Shown: positions 54,555 through 64,000 of the stretch, piece after piece | Position numbering within the stretch: the stretch's first letter is position 1 | Layout of the letters: every line of letters starts with the position of its first letter | Source: Lineus longissimus | Lineage: Eukaryota; Nemertea; Pilidiophora; Heteronemertea; Lineidae | Assembly: GCF_910592395.1 (NCBI RefSeq) | Contig: NC_088320.1 | Location: 15,126,501-15,190,500 of the forward strand | Direction of reading: 5' to 3' | DNA length: 64,000 nucleotides | Program-made: the position numbers and the translations under genes | The notes under the pieces: generated by a model | Seen by the model: the letters and a program-made list of their open reading frames with translations, nothing else | Database searches by the model: none | Told to the model about the DNA's origin: nothing

Positions 54555-54921
54555 ATCCTATTTCCCTGTGACATTTTTACTGTCTTAATTGACAGTTTCT
54601 AGTTTAATATTTTTTATTACCTCTTTAACCTGTTTTGTCTTAGTGTTACTTTGGGCAGCAGGGCACAGACTGGCAAGAATCTTGTGCATGTGTCGGTTTG
54701 ATACTGCACGGGGTTTGCCTCCGAAATCTGATGATTATTAAGTACCTATGACCATGTGATTTCTGATTGTAAATACATGTAGGCCTATAGTTGTTGTTTT
54801 TTTAAAAACTGAAGTTGAGCAGTTAACTTTGTATGGTAGCTCACAACTTTGAGCTGTTAGTAGTGATGATGTTGGTTTTGGTAGTTAATAGTGACAAATT
54901 CGATCAACCAGTGTACATCAT

Positions 54922-55095
54922 ATTAAAGCTGACCTGTCAAGTTTTTTCTAGTCGGTTTAAAGCTGACCTGTCAAGTTTTTTTCTAGTCCAATTAAAGCTG
55001 ACCTGTCAAGTTTTTTTCTAGTCGGTTTAAAGCTGACCTGTCAAGTTTTTTCTAGTCAGTCTAAAGATGACCTGTCAAGTGTTTTCTAGTTAAAT
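54922..55095 (+). repeat. Five tandem copies of a 34-36 bp unit
   Basis: Units start AAAGCTGACCTGTCAAGTTTT and end TCTAGTCGGTTT or variants. The last unit is diverged. It lies downstream of Pao-2, possibly in its untranslated end or LTR. Confidence 0.93.
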
Positions 55096-55099
55096 CGGT

Positions 55100-56297
55100 C
55101 AGGTGTTTTTGTTTTTCTTGGTACCTTTAAAGGCAAAGCAGTGGCTTTACAAGATGTTCATTTATCAAAGAGTATTAGCAACTCCACCCATTGGAGTTAC
55201 ATCGTGTATAAGTTATCAATTGTGTAAAAGATTAGCTGTTGTTACATCACTGCAAGGCATTACAGACTGGAAGGCATTTGCACAAAAGTGTGTTGTGTAA
55301 ATTGACCAACAATTTAGGGAAGGCATGTTGCTGTTTTAGATTTCTAAAATAACCTTTTTGGATAATTTAATTTCGCGCCTTTGAGTTTGGCGCTGTTGTC
55401 ACCAGGTGACGCTTTTTCCCGCGCTTTAACCACGAGCTTGGAAAGACAGTTTTGGCGAGGGCCTCGCCCTTTCAATTTCCACCTATGTTACTTTTATAAG
55501 GATTCGATTGGTGGCAACCTAGGTAGCTATGGAACCATTGATATATATATAGACTCCGCTTGTGGTGTCGTCTTTGAGATTAAGAGATTTGACAGATGTC
55601 AATTTTGGGTTTATAATGACGCATTCAATGTGTTCCCAGCAAAGAAAAAATGATGTCTCATTGTAACGATAGGCGGTGCCATTTGCAGATGCAGACCGGA
55701 TATCCGGTTATAATGTAAACAGACAATGGTTCACCAAAAAGATGATATATCAAAATGATCTCTATTCAATTTATAAAGGCAAGAATGAATAGGTTTTGGT
55801 GGAGACACTGCCCCATTGTAGAACTCGTAATCCACAACATCAGACTATAAAAATAGACACTTGTATTTGTGTTGTACCACATTTGGTACAGGATGTGCAT
55901 TGCATACATTTCTGGATGTACAGTCATCCTTCTGGTATCCACATAAACTGCATTGGGCTAGATTACTTAGTATTCCAACTATATTTGTCCAGTGTCTTGG
56001 TGTCCTTTAAGCTACAGGTCATGTCCAAATTTTCTCCATGGACAGACTCATTGGTATGCACCTTATGCTCATGTCCTTCAAGTTATTGTGGTTGTTGCAG
56101 ACAGCAGTATTGTTACACCCTGTATAATTGTAGTCGCATAAATGTTCATGTGTTTTTCGTCATAATAAACGCACATGGTTTATACAAGAAAACGAACCGA
56201 TTTGTTTACGTTATTCCGGAGCAATAAAGGTGGCTTTATAGCCTTAGTGTGGCTTCCCCCACAGCTGTAAAGACGTTGTTTCTTATCATTTTGTATT
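55100..56297. other. Stretch with no recognisable gene
   Basis: Frames at 55381-55653 (90 residues) and 55796-56227 (143 residues, Cys-rich) are open but match nothing I know. GTCATAATAAACGCACATGG near 56160 looks like an LTR-type poly(A) region and could belong to Pao-3. Confidence 0.35.
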
Positions 56298-58265
56298 TTG
56301 TTACAGTTTTCACGTGATCTGTGGACATTGGAAGAACAGAATAAAGAACGAAACGACAATAGATGTTTAATATCAGTTCTTGGCAAAGAGCCGCCACATA
56401 TGGATTTGAAGTTTGATGAGACATTCTATTGGACAGACAGCATGTCAGTACTAAGATACATTGCCAATACGACAATACGATTTCATACGTTTGTTGCGAA
56501 CAGGGTCACAACTATTCAAGAAGGTTCTACTCTAGACCAGTGGCGCAACGTACCGACTCAGTACAATCCGGCCGATGCCGCATCTCGTGGGATTCAAGTC
56601 GGCGATCAAGAGGCTACAGGGCAATGGTTATCAGGACCTAAGTTTCTATGGGAGCCGGAGTCACAGTGGCCTAAATCAGAGTTCTCAAAGGAGCTGTCAC
56701 CAGAAGACCCGGATGTCAAGAAGGTGCATGCTACCCTTGCAGCGGACACCGTGGAGGACAATGGAGAAACCCAGACAAAGACGACTACTACTGTTGGCCT
56801 GACTGTGTATGAGCTGATCGCCAGATACTCAAATTGGGAGCCACTGAAGACAACGGTTGCATGGTTACTGAGAGCACAGAAAGGATTTAAGTAGCGTCGC
56901 AGTAATGGTAAAACACTCAGAGATTCAGCAGGACGAGTTGACACCGCTCAGTTTCACAGAGTTACGGGCTGCGGAGTCAGCCATTGTCAAGTACTTGCAG
57001 GAGAAACATTTGCCAGATAACGGAAAACACTTGGGATCAGTACAGAAACTTGATCCTTTCGTAGAGGTTGCAGGATTTTTACTAAGAGTTGGGGGTCGGC
57101 TACGACAAGCAAGGATCCCAATGGCAGCCAAACGCCCAGTGTTATTGCCAAAGGATTCGCCAGTGACAAGACTCGTCATCAGGGATGCACATCAGAGAGT
57201 CGGATATCTTGGTTCTAACAGTACGTTAAAATTACTGAGACAGAGATATTGGATACCTAGGGCATGCCTACTTATACGAAGCATCATCGGCAAAGGTACA
57301 GAGCGGAACTGTTAGTTCAGAAAATGGCAGACCTTCCATTGCAGCGACTTGAAATGGATCAGCCAGCTTTCACACAGTCAGGTGTGGACTATTTTGGTTC
57401 TTCTGTAATAAAGAGAGGAAGGAACACTACACTCAAGAGATAAGTGTTATTTTTACGTGCCTTTCAACCCAGGCAGTTCATCTGGGAGTTGCCCAAGGAC
57501 TCACAACAGACTCTTGCATTAACGCTGTTAGAAGATTTGCCGCAAGGAGAGCTGTCCAGAGATTGAGATCCGACAACGGTACAAACCTAGTTGGAGCCCG
57601 CAAAGAATTGAGAGAAGAAATTTCCAAGTGGAATCAGTCCCAAATTAGCTCTGCGTTACGTCGGAAAGGCACAAATAAGATTTCAACTGCCCTACAGCAT
57701 CCCATCAGGGAGGAGCCTGGGAACGACTCATCAGATCAGTCCGTAAAATACTCTCTGGAGTTGCCAAGGAGCAAGTTATACATCTTGAAGATGAAGGATT
57801 GCAGACCCTCTTCTGTGAGGTGGAGTATATTTTGAATAATAGGCCGATCACTCGAGTATCTAACGATGCAGTGGATGCACCAGCTTTTACGCCGAATTAC
57901 CTACTCAGATTTCATTCAGACCAGGCACCACCACCAGGGTTATTTGTAAAGGTTGACAACTTTGTCAAGAGGAAATGGCGTCAGATTCAGCACATCCCTA
58001 ATGTGTTCTGGCGACGTTGGAGTAAGGAGTATCTCGTCGGACTCCAGGAACGGCAGTAATGGAGAAAGGAACAGCGATCGGTCCAGATAGGACACGTTGT
58101 GTTAGTCGCCGACACCAGCATGCAGCGGAACCAGTGACCATTGGGTCATGTGATAGACGTCGTCGAGGATAGCGATGGGTTCGTGAGAGTCGTTAGCGTC
58201 CAAACCGGGACCACCATCTTGAAACGTCCGATTACTAAACTATGTCTCATTCTTGAAGCGGACTA
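56298..58265 (+). pseudogene. Decayed Pao body (Pao-3): RNase H to DUF5641
   Basis: Begins inside RNase H (FYWTDSMSVLRYI, QYNPADAASRG at 56420-56600). It continues through a linker to the integrase zinc site (AHQRVGYLGSNSTLKLL, 57190), the core in several frames (SGVDYFG at about 57380, RSDNGTN at 57569, a GAWERL motif at about 57710), EVEYILNNRPIT at 57825, and the final domain (RRWSKEYL, IGHVVLVAD) ending at 58265. There are at least five breaks. RT and gag are missing. Wording differs from BEL-1 and Pao-2, so it is a separate lineage. Confidence 0.85.
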
Positions 58266-59240
58266 AGCTTGTTAACTGTTTACAAGCAGACTGACTTGAT
58301 GCGATACAGTGAACTTACTAGTAGTATATTCAGTGACTGACCGCCGTGGTCCACATGTTGCCTGTATGGACAATTTTCATGTTCAGCGAACTTGGATTAA
58401 TGTTTAGATACCTTTTTGTGTCGAGGGAGACTTTCTTAGATCATGAGTGTACCACATAAGGTTAATTTGAACTCTCGCTCCGATGCAAAGATCATTTCAG
58501 GACTTTAGATCATTTTAGGACTTTGACTGAAGCATAATTCCGTGAACTACTTTGAGCTATATGCTGTGACTTACATGAAGGATTTAGTTAGGTTTTGATA
58601 ATTGCTCCGTCTAAGACTCGCAATTAGAGAGCCGGTGTGTTGGGTGTGGCTCATGTCTTCGGCGCTTACCGCCGCCCGCGAGGCATCGATTTTTAGTTAT
58701 TGTCGTTAGATTTGGAATGGGACAACTTGCAGAGATTTCTTGCCTTTATTCTCATATTATAACAGTCATTTGCATAAGTTAAGGTCCCTCTACCTTGAGG
58801 CGAGTGTCAAATGAGTCGCCTGTGAGAGAACCACAGTGCGTTTGTGTAATATAAAGTTAATGTTCGTAGAAGTAATTCAATATTTGCTGCGGCCAACTTT
58901 TGCCGCCATTGTGTAGCGTAAATGCAGACCATGTGCTTTCGCTATGTAGGGGGTGTGGTTTCACCCACCATTCTTGCTATCTAAAGCATGATTTAAACGT
59001 TGTCAGGACACCAACATTATGTAAGACTATCTGTCTCAATCTATCAGATGTTTATGGACCAGTTGTGATGATTTGTAAGGTGATGTTGGTCAGTTTGGTA
59101 GAGCCTTAGTTTAACCATGTAACACCAGGTGGCAGCACCTGCTTAGACGTCTTGTAAGACAGTCACAACCTGTCTTCTCCACTTTGGAGACAAGTACCAG
59201 TTTAACTTTGTCTCACAATGTTCGTGTTATTTCATTTCAG
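58266..59240. other. Stretch with no recognisable gene
   Basis: Presumably the 3' part of Pao-3 at first, then host sequence. No matching LTR pair was found. A GCCGCCCGCGAGGC stretch at about 58668 is locally GC-rich. Confidence 0.4.
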
Positions 59241-59504
59241 TTTACGTTCAATTTCGAGGTCAATAAAGCGTTCAGCATATTCGGAACCACACTGGTTATC
59301 GGTGCATTGATCGGGAACGTGGATGGAGACCGTTACATGTCCTTATTACAAATAGAAATATGTCCTGATTACAGATTTAGAGGTGTCCTCATTACTGGGA
59401 CCAAATTGAATGGAAATAACCAATGGACCAAAATATGTGTCCTTACAGAAAGTATTTCCTGCTTCAAGAGTGCTTACACTAATATAGGTATCTGCTATGC
59501 ATAG
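59241..59504 (+). CDS. Unrecognised last exon
   Basis: A splice acceptor (TTATTTCATTTCAG at 59240) opens an 87-codon frame ending at a stop at 59504. The protein has hydrophobic and Cys-containing segments (GTTLVIGALIGNVDGDRY, LLQIEICPDYRF) but no domain that I recognise. The acceptor and open frame are the only support, so this is tentative. Upstream exons would lie beyond Pao-3. Confidence 0.3.
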   Translation, partial: FTFNFEVNKAFSIFGTTLVIGALIGNVDGDRYMSLLQIEICPDYRFRGVLITGTKLNGNNQWTKICVLTESISCFKSAYTNIGICYA

Positions 59505-59956
59505 TTCAACGGTACCTCCAATCCAATCTGTTGGGCCCCTTAGGTATTTAAAGTACACCAAGTGGCACCTTATTTTCACATGCACTTTTATATAGCCTTG
59601 CAAAATGCCAAGTCGAATCACCTAACCAGTCTATAGAGCGTTTGTTGTGGAACAGCAGCCTTTGGATGCCTATGGCAGTTCAGGAACAGTGCAGGAGTGA
59701 GATCACTGTCGGATCAATGATCTGGCCTGCACAACACTAGCTGTCATATCAACTATCAGTGCGTTCGATTACTTGTCTAGGACATGTCCGACCACGATCT
59801 GGGGCTCCCAAGACATGAGTCACTAAACGAACGCATGTGAGGTTTCTGTAGGGCAAAGTGTCATGGCGTAGCCGGGCGCTTCATGGTCGCCGTCTATGGT
59901 CTTCTTTTGTAACTAAACGTCTGTCCTGGTCTCCTGCATTGTCCTGGTTGTCCTAA

Positions 59957-61122
59957 ATGGACATGATGGAGGCGAACCGCAAAAGGGCGATGGTGGCCAT
60001 GTCTATAGCCCTTTTCCGGGGAAATCCCCAAATAATACAGAATAGGTTTGTCAGTGAGAGCCTTGAGACAGCAGGCCTATCGTCAGAGAGACACCTCCCT
60101 GAAGAAAGACGTGCCAAAGTCCCAAGGACTGAGAACTATGCTGAGGTGACGGTCCCACTTCAGTCTCTAGATGATTTCCGATCGCATTTTCGGCTCTCCA
60201 GGACGACATTTGAGGTCTTATTGGGGGAACTACAACCGTGTCCAGAGATGGCCCTGGGACAACATGGGTTTGGTCGTCCTCCAGTTGAACTCGGCAAGCA
60301 AGCCTTGGTGTTCCTCTGGTACCTTGGGTCACCCGACTCGTTTAGATCAATTTCTGATCGCTTCGGGATTTCGAGGTCAACAACACACTGCATCTGTCGC
60401 AGAGTTTGCAAAGCCGTTGTGAACAACCTCATTAAGAAACTAATATCCTGGCCAAGTCACGAGAACAGAGTGAACATTTCTGAAGGATTCGAAAAGTACA
60501 GTCACTTTCCAGGGGCCATTGGGGCAATAGATGGGTGTCACATAAAAATCAAAGCCCCCACGAAGAATCCCAATTCATATGTAAACCGTAAGAAATTCCA
60601 CTCGGTTGTGCTACAGGGTGTCTGTGACGATGCCCTGGCCTTCACCACGTCTATACTGGCTGGCAAGGGTGCACACATGATGCCCGTGTTTTCAATAACT
60701 CCTCAGTGTTCCAAGAGGCTGCAGCCAAGTTTGAAACGGATGAATTCCTCCTGGGAGACTCGGCGTACCCGATACAACCATGGCTTATGACCCCATATAA
60801 GGATTATGGGCTCACAAGGGATCAAAAGAGGTACAACAAGAGACATAACTCTGCTAGGGTCGTCATTGAGAGAGCTTTTGGACAACTCAAAGGACGATTC
60901 AGAAGGCTAAGGGACTTTGATTGTTCCGACTTCGAACTGTTGTGCCACTCTATTTTGGCGGCATGTGTCATGCACAACCTTTGTCTGAAGAACAATGACG
61001 ATACACTAGAAGAACTTCAATTAGATGAAGAGAATGCCGCTATGCCTAGGCCACACCACCACAGGACCAGCGGAATTGAAAAACGTAGGGAACTAGAAAT
61101 GCTGTTGGCCAGGAGAGACTAA
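59957..61122 (+). pseudogene. HARBI1-like: HARBI1-type transposase with one frameshift
   Basis: Two overlapping frames (59957-60790 and 60706-61122) make one protein of about 385 residues. Visible parts are a helix-turn-helix region (SISDRFGISRSTTHCI, about 60350-60400), the first catalytic Asp in AIDGCHIK (about 60530), the second in LGDSAYPI (about 60750), and the Glu in VIERAFGQLKGRF (about 60870). The frames switch near 60646, where one base appears to be missing just before the GW-x-G/HDARVF region. All three catalytic residues are intact. It is a nuclease that cuts the transposon out and inserts it at short AT-rich targets. It lies inside the terminal-repeat element, so it is not a domesticated host gene. 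Confidence 0.9.
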
Positions 61123-62070
61123 ATGTGACTACTGATTGGGATGCATCTCACAAGTGTTTTATATGAAAAAAGACAGAACTTCTCCAATGCATGAAATGGA
61201 AAAACACAATTTCCAAAAGACGCAAACAAGAAGTGGATTCGCCTGACATTTAAAAAGCCTCAAAAGCGATTTTTCGAATTAAACACTCTAACTTCTAAGA
61301 CTTTTACAAGCTCCCACCATGCCCACAGCAACCCTATAGTCCCTCTTCAAAAAGAAATGCATGCAACAGTTCTGTCTTTTCTGAGATAAGTTCAATTTTG
61401 AGATGTTCCCAGTACAAGTTATCCAATGACGGACACGAACACTGTTCTGCAACAAAATCGAAGTAACAAAATATATTGTTGAGAACAATCAACAATTAAA
61501 AGTTGTATAAAAATGAACATGTACCAGGAGGTCCCATAGGAAAGAACCTGCTGACAGAGGCATCACCGGAAATCCAATCAATTTTTGGGCCTTTCCTTCC
61601 TTACGTCAGGGAGGAATGACACAGTGCCCATCAATGATGCCTGTGAGACGAAGTCATCTATTTACACTCCAGGTTCTTTTCACTTGAACTTTTCACTTGT
61701 TGTAAAATGTACAATATCAAGATATGTAAAAAAATACATCATCGATCCGCTAACAATAATTCAATTGATTGAACTGTCAATTCATAAACTAAATTTTGCT
61801 AAAACATCCTTGTTTCAATTGCTACAGCAAACAATACACTCTGGGCGGATCGTATAGGCCTAAATCGGTTCCGAAGATGAATTTATCGCCCGTAACCTTC
61901 AGCTTCTTCGCCATCGACGCCATGTTGCTGCAATGCATCGTGGGACACTTGCCCAAGTAACCCCATCAGCGAGGAGGGTTAGAAGGGCATGTCCTAGACA
62001 TGTCCAACACCACTTTTCGAACGATGATGGACCAGGTCCGACTACTGACTTCCAGCAAACTACCACACTT
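61123..62070. other. Non-coding 3' part of the Harbinger element
   Basis: No second open frame with Myb/SANT motifs was recognised. A 90-codon plus frame (61585-61857) and a 62-codon minus frame (61899-62087) have no known features. Confidence 0.4.
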
Positions 62071-62079
62071 GGACATGTC

Positions 62080-63386
62080 CTAGACAAGTAATCGAACGCA
62101 CTCTGGATAACTTTCCTCCTTCTGAACAGAACACGTCTTTGTACAGTGTGGTTTATGACTGATCAGATGATACTTCTTGTTGAAAACCCTATCACAGTTC
62201 CCACACTTGAAAGGCCAACAATTGGTGTGAACGCGTTCGTGTTCTTGAAGATTTTTCTCATTAACGAACGCCTTATCACAATAACCACATTCCCATGTTT
62301 TTTCACCGACGTTTACGTGAGTATGTTCATGAGCAGTAAGGTGACTCTGTTGCATGAATCTGTCACCACAGACTCGACAAACAAAGTGTATTTCACCAGA
62401 ATGTTCAAGTTCATGCTCTGTCAGGTCACTTTTCTGACGAAACCCCATCATGCATTGTTTACACATAAACGGCTGACCGCCGATGTGGAAGTGTTTATGC
62501 AATGCGAGATTGCTCGAGTGAGCAAATGTCCTGCTACATGATTCACACTTGTGTGAATCTTTTCCATCGCCATTTGCATGAATAATCCAATGCGCGTTAA
62601 AATCACTTTCATTTGCAAATCTCACTGAGCAAACTTCGCAGTGGAATCGTTTTTCACCAGTATGCATACGTTCATGTACAGCGAGAAGACAAATTTTGCT
62701 AAACTGCATCTCACAAAAATCACATTTCAATGGTATTTCCCTTGTATGAATACATTTATGCTCAATTAGCATACATTCCTTGGTTAATGTGTTTTCAGAA
62801 GATTTGCCTTGGAGTAGGCCTATCTTATCTCCTTTCTGTTTGTGAAGTCTTTCATGCGCATTCTTATTACTCCGATCTGTAAATGCCTTTGAACAATATT
62901 TGCAGTCAAATGGTTTCTGTCTAGTATGAGTAAGTTCATGTCTTTGGTGACGACTTTGCTGGGTGAAGCCTTTCTCGCAGAATTGACATTTGAACGGCAC
63001 TTTCCCAGCATGGAGTAACTCGTGAACAAGAAGATGACGCACTTGGAGGAAACCCTTCTGACAATGTTTGCATTCAAACGGCATTTTTTTAGCAGGACAT
63101 ATTCCAGAGGAGACACTACCACAAGGGCGTGCACCGTTTTTGACTTCCAAAACATGTCCAAGAGATTTAGTGTCGGCGCCATCCAGTACCAGGTTGTCTC
63201 CTAAAACACTCCCAAGGGCAGTCGGTTTCCAGTGGATTTGGCCAGTACTGACAGGTCTAGTGCACATTTCTTCTCCAGTGCTTCCGGGGGCAAATGATAT
63301 TGAACATATTTGACTAGATGTATCGCCAGGTTCGCTTGGCATTCCCTCTCTGGAGCTTTTGGCTATTAATGCCAATGGGTAAGGTT
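62080..63386 (-). CDS. C2H2 zinc-finger protein, last exon
   Basis: The minus-strand frame is open from a splice acceptor (TTTTCATTGCAG, exon start 63386) to a stop at 62080, about 435 codons; the first ATG is at 63375 but translation may enter from an upstream exon. After about 105 residues of unstructured lead come C2H2 fingers with C-x2-C-x12-H-x3-H spacing and partial TGEK-like linkers: three, then one that lost its Cys pair (residues about 200-220), then seven more. The last finger has an irregular His end. Such proteins bind DNA in the nucleus. The final codons and stop lie in the Harbinger terminal repeat, so the native C terminus was replaced or extended. Confidence 0.88.
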
Positions 63387-63389
63387 CTG

Positions 63390-64000
63390 CAATGAAAAGA
63401 AACTAGTGAACAGTTGTCTGTTTTCATTGCAGAACAATACATTTAAATGTCAATGACAATGCTTGCCACATATTTTTTACTATGGGAGGGGAGAAACCAA
63501 TTTTTAGAAATGAAATGGCCAGGACCATCATGCTCACCTCCCTCATAGACAGGTTTTTGTTTTGATTTTAGCCATCTGGTGGCCAAACCAGAAATCAAGC
63601 TGGACCAAAATTTAGTCTGCAAGGCTTCATAACAATACATAGGGCTACATAGGCCTATGTACCAAGCTTCAAGTCAGCAGCTCCAGTGGTTACGAAACGT
63701 GCCACCATTGGCCAATTTTTGCTATTTGACCTCTGTGACCTTGAAGTTGAAAAGTCAAATCAAAAACCTATGTGATATGTCATGTATCATCATTATATAC
63801 CAATGACAAAAATTTGGTGATGATTGAGTCTTAGTTAAGTTACGGAAATACAGCACTTTTGAGAATTCGGTTTTAGCCACCTGCTGCCTAACCGCCGAAT
63901 TCAAAAAAAGGCTTTCGGACATTACAGATTTTGACCAACGTGACCATGACAAGTACGACAAGTTTAATGTTCTTACAATACAGGGATAATCCAAATCCTC
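63390..64000. other. Intron or flank of the zinc-finger gene
   Basis: No exon was recognised. Contains a GAAATGGCCAGGACCATC motif (about 63512) also found at 35496. A TGACCTTGAAGTTGA stretch and the two GAATTCGGTTTTAGCCACC / GCCGAATTC-like pieces suggest a dispersed repeat, with no clear borders. Confidence 0.4.

Larger units (their letters stand above)
59758..62102 (+). mobile_element. Harbinger DNA transposon, near-complete
   Basis: Perfect 32 bp inverted ends: AGTGCGTTCGATTACTTGTC at 59758-59789 and its complement at 62071-62102. Between them is a HARBI1-type transposase (59957-61122). No second, Myb-like ORF usual for this superfamily was identified in the remaining about 0.9 kb. A subterminal CATGTCCTAGACATGTCC near 61987 repeats part of the end and could be a transposase-binding site. 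Target bases next to the ends do not match as a clean TWA triplet. Confidence 0.9.

Overview
The window is animal nuclear DNA, not prokaryotic or viral. It has spliced exons with GT/AG borders and AATAAA signals, secreted Kunitz and PAN-type exons, a single-exon rhodopsin-class receptor, a C2H2 zinc-finger exon, and a dense load of BEL/Pao, Gypsy, Harbinger, pogo-like, LINE and MITE sequence. This mix suggests a marine invertebrate, perhaps a lophotrochozoan or another non-vertebrate animal. The species cannot be named from the sequence.

Layout. (1) 1.9-17.1 kb is a large inverted duplication. Two arms of about 3.4 kb (1916-7344 and 13461-17072) each carry the last three exons of a Kunitz gene. 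The arms are separated by 6.1 kb holding an intact GPCR gene and a dead pogo/jerky-type transposase. The left arm has gained a 2.0 kb nested pair of inverted-repeat elements, and the right arm has gained a 0.16 kb retroposon. (2) 17.1-22.9 kb is mostly gene-poor, with one CpG-rich promoter-like patch and the first copy of a dispersed 0.75 kb repeat. (3) 22.95-33.4 kb starts with a signal-peptide plus PAN-like exon. A 7.1 kb BEL/Pao element (23297-30377) lies 36 bp past its splice donor. Duplicated blocks of an unknown gene family and a last exon with a poly(A) signal follow. (4) 33.4-41.9 kb holds an unrecognised multi-ORF relic cut by a LINE fragment with target-site duplications, a mariner-type MITE, minisatellites, a HECT ligase fragment, and a direct repeat pair around a tRNA-like sequence.

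(5) 42.0-58.3 kb is a retrotransposon graveyard. An old Pao element carries two Gypsy elements. Gypsy-1 (42518-47677) has 179 bp LTRs differing at two positions, a 5 bp target duplication and long intact gag and pol frames. Gypsy-2 (50163-54162) is defective and lacks its integrase core. A third decayed Pao body follows. All LTR elements lie on the plus strand. (6) 59.2-64.0 kb holds an orphan last exon, a nearly intact 2.3 kb Harbinger element with 32 bp perfect terminal repeats, and a zinc-finger exon on the minus strand. The end of the zinc-finger reading frame and its stop codon lie inside the Harbinger terminal repeat.

Host genes that can be supported are the two Kunitz copies, the GPCR, the PAN exon, the 32.8 kb and 59.2 kb last exons, and the zinc-finger exon. 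Most are partial because exons lie outside the window or cannot be found by eye.
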